64,000 nucleotides of DNA, taken from Lachnospiraceae bacterium (GTDB lineage: Bacteria; Bacillota; Clostridia; Lachnospirales; Lachnospiraceae). How positions within the stretch are numbered: position 1 is the stretch's first letter; every line of letters begins with the position of its first letter. The translations under genes and the position numbers were made by a program. Positions 62,624 to 64,000 of the stretch are shown piece by piece. Below the pieces are notes generated by a model. That model had not been told where the DNA came from. It did no database searches and saw only the letters and a list, made by a program, of their open reading frames with translations. The stretch covers positions 1 to 64,000 of the forward strand of contig CAAGDV010000026.1 in assembly GCA_900768755.1 (NCBI GenBank). The letters are read 5' to 3'.

Positions 62624-63679
62624 ATGGCAGAATTAACTTATCATCAGCAGGAAGAAAAACAGGCGACTTTGAAGATACGCCAATTATTGAATGAATTGCC
62701 GGATTTTCTTAAGGAATATTTTCGCGGAATTGAATATCGAAATGCGCCCAGAACCAGAATCGGTTATGCAATTGATTTGAAGACATTTTTTGAGTTTTTG
62801 CATGAGACCAATCCTGAATGTTCTAAAATGTCAATTCATGAATTTCCTTTGTCAATTCTTGATATGCTTAAGGCAACCGATATTGAGGAATATCTTGATT
62901 ATCTCAAATTGTACGAGAAGGACGGCCGCGAATACACAAATAATGAACGTGCAATAAAGCGTAAGATGTCTGCTCTCCGCTCTATGTACAACTATTTTTA
63001 TAAAAATCAGCGTATTGAGAGCAACCCGGTTCTTCAGGTTGACATGCCAAAACTTCATCAGAAAGCCATTGTGCGTCTGGAACCTAATGAGGTAGCCGAA
63101 TTATTGGACACGGTCGAAAGCGGCAACGGACTGACCAAGAAACAGCTTGAGCGCCACGAAAGTCTTAAGGTCCGCGACCTTGCAATCCTCACTCTCATGC
63201 TGGGCACCGGTATACGTATCAGCGAATGTGTAGGTCTTGATGTAAAAGATGTTGATTTTGATAATATGAGGATTAAGGTTGTCAGAAAAGGCGGATACGA
63301 AGCCTATGTTTACTTTGGCGATGAGGTTTTTGATGCGTTGAATGAATATATGATTGAACGTAATAACAAAAATGCTGTAGAAGGAAGTGAAAATGCGCTC
63401 TTCCTCTCCAACCGCAATCAACGAATTACGGTGCGTAGCGTTGAGATGCTTGTAAAGAAGTATGCAAGCATTGTTACACCGCTCAAAAAAATCACTCCGC
63501 ATAAGCTTCGAAGTACATACGGAACCAATCTGTACAGAGAGACCAACGATATTTATCTTGTGGCGGATGTGCTTGGACATCATGATGTTAATACGACCAA
63601 AAAACACTATGCTGCAATCGAGGAAGAACGTCGGATATCTGCAAGAAATGCAGTGACCCTCCGTGAGAAGAGACATTAA
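62624..63679 (+). CDS. XerC/XerD-like tyrosine recombinase
   Basis: 351 residues. N-terminal SAM-like core-binding domain and catalytic residues Arg198 (GTGIRISE), Lys222, His293 and Arg296 (HKLRSTYG), His319 (GHHD) and Tyr329. The catalytic spacing resembles XerD, with about 50 extra N-terminal residues. Could resolve chromosome dimers; a mobile-element integrase is possible but no element is seen. AAGGAG precedes. Confidence 0.88.
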   Translation: MAELTYHQQEEKQATLKIRQLLNELPDFLKEYFRGIEYRNAPRTRIGYAIDLKTFFEFLHETNPECSKMSIHEFPLSILDMLKATDIEEYLDYLKLYEKDGREYTNNERAIKRKMSALRSMYNYFYKNQRIESNPVLQVDMPKLHQKAIVRLEPNEVAELLDTVESGNGLTKKQLERHESLKVRDLAILTLMLGTGIRISECVGLDVKDVDFDNMRIKVVRKGGYEAYVYFGDEVFDALNEYMIERNNKNAVEGSENALFLSNRNQRITVRSVEMLVKKYASIVTPLKKITPHKLRSTYGTNLYRETNDIYLVADVLGHHDVNTTKKHYAAIEEERRISARNAVTLREKRH

Positions 63680-63688
63680 ATATGCCGT

Positions 63689-64000
63689 CTATTCAAGTGA
63701 TTCTGTCGTATCAGTCTCCCCAAATGCTTCAGTGACACTTTCAGCGGAAGTTTCTGAGGTGGTTTCCTCAGAAGTACTACTATCTTCGACATCGGATGAT
63801 GTATTATTTTCATCCAATGTCGAAGAATCAGTTGTATCGCCTTCGGTATCATCTGTCGCTGTTTCTGTTTCACTCGGAATAGTTGGATCAATGACCGTAA
63901 GTGTAGCCTCTGCCTTCAGGTGATTGCCGAAAATATCGACCGCGTTATATACAATTGTGTACTCTCCCGCTTCCGTGAGGTCATATTTTCCGGTCAAAAA
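63689..64000 (-). CDS. C-terminal part of a surface protein with Ig-like repeat
   Basis: Only the last ~103 residues lie in the window; the frame continues past the right edge. A beta-sandwich end (YDLTEAGEYTIVYNAVDIFGNHLKAEATLTV) of DUF5011/bacterial Ig type is followed by a Thr/Ser/Glu/Asp-rich disordered tail. No LPXTG or membrane anchor at the end. Convergent with the recombinase gene, 9 bases between stops. Confidence 0.6.
   Translation of the reverse strand, partial: FLTGKYDLTEAGEYTIVYNAVDIFGNHLKAEATLTVIDPTIPSETETATDDTEGDTTDSSTLDENNTSSDVEDSSTSEETTSETSAESVTEAFGETDTTESLE

Noticed and set aside
62624..63679. Integrase as a sign of a prophage or integrated element
   Set aside because: No attachment repeats, phage genes, tRNA target or composition change is visible nearby; the recombinase has XerD-like catalytic spacing and fits a core Xer role as well.

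Overview
This window is a stretch of Gram-positive, low-to-mid GC chromosome, most likely from a gut Lachnospiraceae or related Clostridia. The basis is strong AGGAGG ribosome binding sites, Firmicutes gene orders (rpmB-yloU-yloV-recG; rplU-prp-rpmA-obg), a GerW/YtfJ sporulation-type protein, HisZ with short HisG, RNase Y, and SOS boxes of the GAAC-N4-GTTC type. Genes are dense, mostly on the + strand. I saw no rRNA, tRNA, CRISPR array or insertion sequence. All calls come from reading the sequence; no database search was run.

Bases 1-16900 are an arabinan/arabinose utilisation region. It holds an ABC sugar permease carrying a frameshift, a solute-binding lipoprotein, a LamG-like lipoprotein, two GH43 enzymes and a GH51 arabinofuranosidase (all three without signal peptides), a divergently transcribed ArsR-type regulator with an unusual C-terminal domain, and an operon for arabinose breakdown. 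That operon encodes a ribulokinase-like FGGY kinase, AraA, AraD, an FSA-type transaldolase and a split transketolase. Together they would import arabino-oligosaccharides, cut them inside the cell and send L-arabinose to xylulose-5-phosphate and the pentose phosphate pathway. A near-consensus divergent promoter pair lies between the regulator and the second GH43 gene.

Bases 17000-28200 are core genes: SOS-boxed recA with recX, rny, then a long run rimO-pgsA-pncC-lysA followed by unknown genes ending in a DUF2953-like gene, gerW and a 53-residue membrane peptide gene, then rpmB. Bases 28200-28520 have no gene and hold strongly folded repeat DNA. Part of it (about 84 bp) recurs at 60508-60590.

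Bases 28500-43300 carry yloU, fakA, recG, a histidine phosphatase, rsmD, a coiled-coil protein, ylbJ (minus strand), pepD, a small alarmone synthetase, RNA methyltransferase and pseudouridine synthase genes, an HAD phosphatase, an SDR and recU. Bases 43300-49100 are a partial histidine operon (hisZGDBA and a degenerate HisF-HisI-HisE fusion; hisC, hisF and hisH are not here). Bases 49100-59160 run from an RNase E/G through rplU-prp-rpmA, obg, yhbY, yqeK, rsfS and a folate operon (folC, folE, folP, folBK) to an M29 aminopeptidase.

Bases 59180-64000 hold lexA on the minus strand, divergent from a short LysM membrane protein with the layout of the lexA-yneA SOS division-inhibitor pair, then a DEAD-box helicase with a possibly structured leader, a small membrane protein, a tyrosine recombinase and the 3' end of a surface-protein gene.
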